DNA from: Corynebacterium jeikeium
GTDB taxonomy: Bacteria > Actinomycetota > Actinomycetes > Mycobacteriales > Mycobacteriaceae
Length of the DNA: 64,000 nt
Assembly (NCBI RefSeq): GCF_000738265.1
Contig: NZ_JFCQ01000015.1
Span: forward strand, 62,001 to 126,000
Reading direction: 5' to 3'
The translations under genes and the position numbers were made by a program. The first letter of the stretch is position 1; each line of letters opens with the position of its first letter. The notes below the pieces were generated by a model. That model made no database searches, was not told where the DNA came from, and worked only from the letters and a program-made list of their open reading frames with translations. Below are positions 62,318 to 64,000 of the stretch, piece after piece.

Positions 62318-64000
62318 TTAGGCCTGACCGCCGTTACGCTCCGCGATGATGTCGGATGCGACGTTGGTCGGAACCTCACCGTAGGAATCGAAGATCATGG
62401 AGAAGTTAGCGCGGCCGGCGGTGCGGGAACGCAGGTCGCCGATGTAGCCGAACATCTCGGACAGCGGCACCTTTGCCTTCACGACCTTGGCGCCAGCGCG
62501 GTCATCCATGGAGGAAACCTGGCCACGGCGGGAGTTGATGTCGCCGATGACGTCGCCCATGTACTCCTCAGGGGTGATGACCTCAACGGCCATCAGCGGC
62601 TCCAGCAGAACCGGCTTTGCCTTAGCAACAGCTTCCTTCAGTGCCTGGGAACCAGCCAGCTTGAAGGCCATTTCGGAGGAGTCGACTTCGTGGTAAGCAC
62701 CATCCAGCAGGGTGGCCTTGATGTTCACCAGCGGGAAGCCGGCCAGGTAGCCGTACTGCATAGCGTCCTGGATACCAGCGTCGACGGACGGGATGTACTC
62801 CTTCGGCACGCGGCCACCGGTGACCTCGTTGACGAACTCGTAGGTCTGATCGGAGCCCTCTTCCGGCTCGTACGGCTCGACAGCGATGATAACGCGTGCG
62901 AACTGACCGGAACCACCAGTCTGCTTCTTGTGGGTGTATTCCAGCTTCTCGACCGGCTTGCGGATGGTCTCACGGTAAGCAACCTGCGGGTTACCGATGT
63001 TTGCCTCGACCTTGAACTCGCGGCGCATACGGTCAACCAGAACGTCCAGGTGCAGCTCGCCCATACCGCCGATAACGGTCTGGCCGGTCTCCTCGTCCAG
63101 CTTAACGGTGAAGGTCGGGTCCTCTTCCGCCAGCTTCTGGATAGCGGTACCCAGCTTCTCCTGGTCAGACTTGGTCTTCGGCTCGATGGCCACCTCGATC
63201 ACCGGATCCGGGAAGTCCATGGACTCCAGGATGACCGGATCCTGGGCGTCACACAGGGTATCGCCCGTGGTCGTATCCTTCAGGCCGATGAAGGCGTAGA
63301 TGTGACCAGCGGATGCGCGATCCACCGGCTGCTCCTTGTTGGAGTGCATCTGGAACAGCTTACCGATGCGCTCCTTCTTGTCCTTGGTGGAGTTCATGAC
63401 CTGCGCACCAGACTCAACGGAACCGGAGTACACGCGAACGTAGGTCAGCTTGCCGAAGAACGGGTGAACCGCAACCTTGAAGGCCAGAGCGGAGAACGGC
63501 TCATCCTTGGACGGCTTGCGCAGAACCTCAACCTCGGCGTCCTTAGCGTCGTGGCCCTTGATGGAGCCGACGTCCATCGGGTTCGGCAGGAAGTCGATCA
63601 CAGCGTCCAGCATCGGCTGGATGCCCTTGTTCTTGTAGGCAGAGCCACAGTAAACCGGGTAGACCTCAGAGTTGATGGTCAGCTTGCGGATCTGTGCCTT
63701 CAGCTCGTCGACGGTGATCTCTTCACCAGCGAAGTAGCGCTCCATCAGCTCTTCGTCGGACTCAGCAACGGTCTCGACGAGCTTCTCGCGGTACTCCTCA
63801 GCCTTTTCCTTCAGATCCTCCGGGATCTCTTCGTAGGTCGGCTCCGCACCGATCTCAACCTTGCCGCGCCAGGTAACTGCACGCATGTTCAGCAGGTCGA
63901 CGATGCCGTCGAAGTCATCCTCCGCACCGATCGGCAGGGCCATTACCAGTGGCTTTGCACCCAGGCGGTCGATGATGGTCTGCACGGTGTAGTAGAAGTC
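62318..64000 (-). CDS. fusA: Elongation factor G, C-terminal part (runs off window)
   Basis: Ribosomal translocase. The segment in the window begins [17 protein letters not shown] and covers the end of domain G, domain II ([35 protein letters not shown]) and domains III-V ([53 protein letters not shown]). The frame is open to the window edge, so the true start is outside. It is in the usual str-operon position upstream of tuf. Confidence 0.97.
   Translation of the reverse strand, partial: DFYYTVQTIIDRLGAKPLVMALPIGAEDDFDGIVDLLNMRAVTWRGKVEIGAEPTYEEIPEDLKEKAEEYREKLVETVAESDEELMERYFAGEEITVDELKAQIRKLTINSEVYPVYCGSAYKNKGIQPMLDAVIDFLPNPMDVGSIKGHDAKDAEVEVLRKPSKDEPFSALAFKVAVHPFFGKLTYVRVYSGSVESGAQVMNSTKDKKERIGKLFQMHSNKEQPVDRASAGHIYAFIGLKDTTTGDTLCDAQDPVILESMDFPDPVIEVAIEPKTKSDQEKLGTAIQKLAEEDPTFTVKLDEETGQTVIGGMGELHLDVLVDRMRREFKVEANIGNPQVAYRETIRKPVEKLEYTHKKQTGGSGQFARVIIAVEPYEPEEGSDQTYEFVNEVTGGRVPKEYIPSVDAGIQDAMQYGYLAGFPLVNIKATLLDGAYHEVDSSEMAFKLAGSQALKEAVAKAKPVLLEPLMAVEVITPEEYMGDVIGDINSRRGQVSSMDDRAGAKVVKAKVPLSEMFGYIGDLRSRTAGRANFSMIFDSYGEVPTNVASDIIAERNGGQA

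Overview
The window is a high-GC actinobacterial chromosome segment, most likely a Corynebacterium. The evidence is the corynebacterial arrangement of the S10, spc and alpha ribosomal blocks, an ESX (type VII) secretion locus beside truA, DtxR-type iron boxes in front of siderophore genes, and a sortase next to an LAQTG surface protein. I cannot fix the species. No tRNA, rRNA, insertion sequence or CRISPR array was seen.

Layout. 1-6.3 kb: ESX locus with eccC, eccD, mycP, eccB and an EccE-like gene in alternating orientation. 6.2-8.4 kb: truA, a cation-diffusion-facilitator-like membrane protein and a 580-base repeat region. 8.4-12 kb (minus strand): rplQ, rpoA, rpsD, rpsK, rpsM, infA. 12.2-16.4 kb: a DAACS symporter, map, adk, secY. 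16.8-19.5 kb: rplO, rpmD, rpsE, rplR, rplF, rpsH. 19.7-21.1 kb: an unrecognised gene and a small secreted acidic protein. 21.2-22.5 kb: rplE, rplX, rplN. 23.2 kb: a paralogue of the small secreted protein. 23.7-51.1 kb: an iron-siderophore island. 51.5-56.7 kb: the S10 operon, rpsQ to rpsJ. 57.4-60.5 kb: sortase, LAQTG protein, mini J-domain protein, GntR regulator. 60.6-64 kb: tuf and the 3' part of fusA.

The island combines a catechol branch and a hydroxamate branch. The catechol branch is an EntA-like dehydrogenase, one protein fusing EntB, EntC and EntE activities, and a free aryl carrier protein. The hydroxamate branch is an MbtG-like lysine N6-hydroxylase and an IucB/MbtK-like acyltransferase. 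An NRPS read as C-A-T-E-C-T-TE and a free-standing A domain would join them. My inference is a mixed product of 2,3-dihydroxybenzoate, a D-configured (probably basic) residue and an N6-acyl-N6-hydroxylysine. Two FecCD-type ABC importers, two binding lipoproteins and two siderophore-interacting reductases, one fused to a methyltransferase-like domain, would handle uptake and iron release. Six DtxR-box-like sites lie in front of these units.

Two biosynthetic genes, the hydroxylase and the EntA-like dehydrogenase, each carry a one-base frameshift as sequenced. Correcting one base in each restores a full-length reading frame. Whether these are real lesions, switches or sequence errors decides whether the pathway works in this strain. 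Similar non-coding repeats lie just outside the biosynthetic part at 28.77 kb and 51.27 kb.
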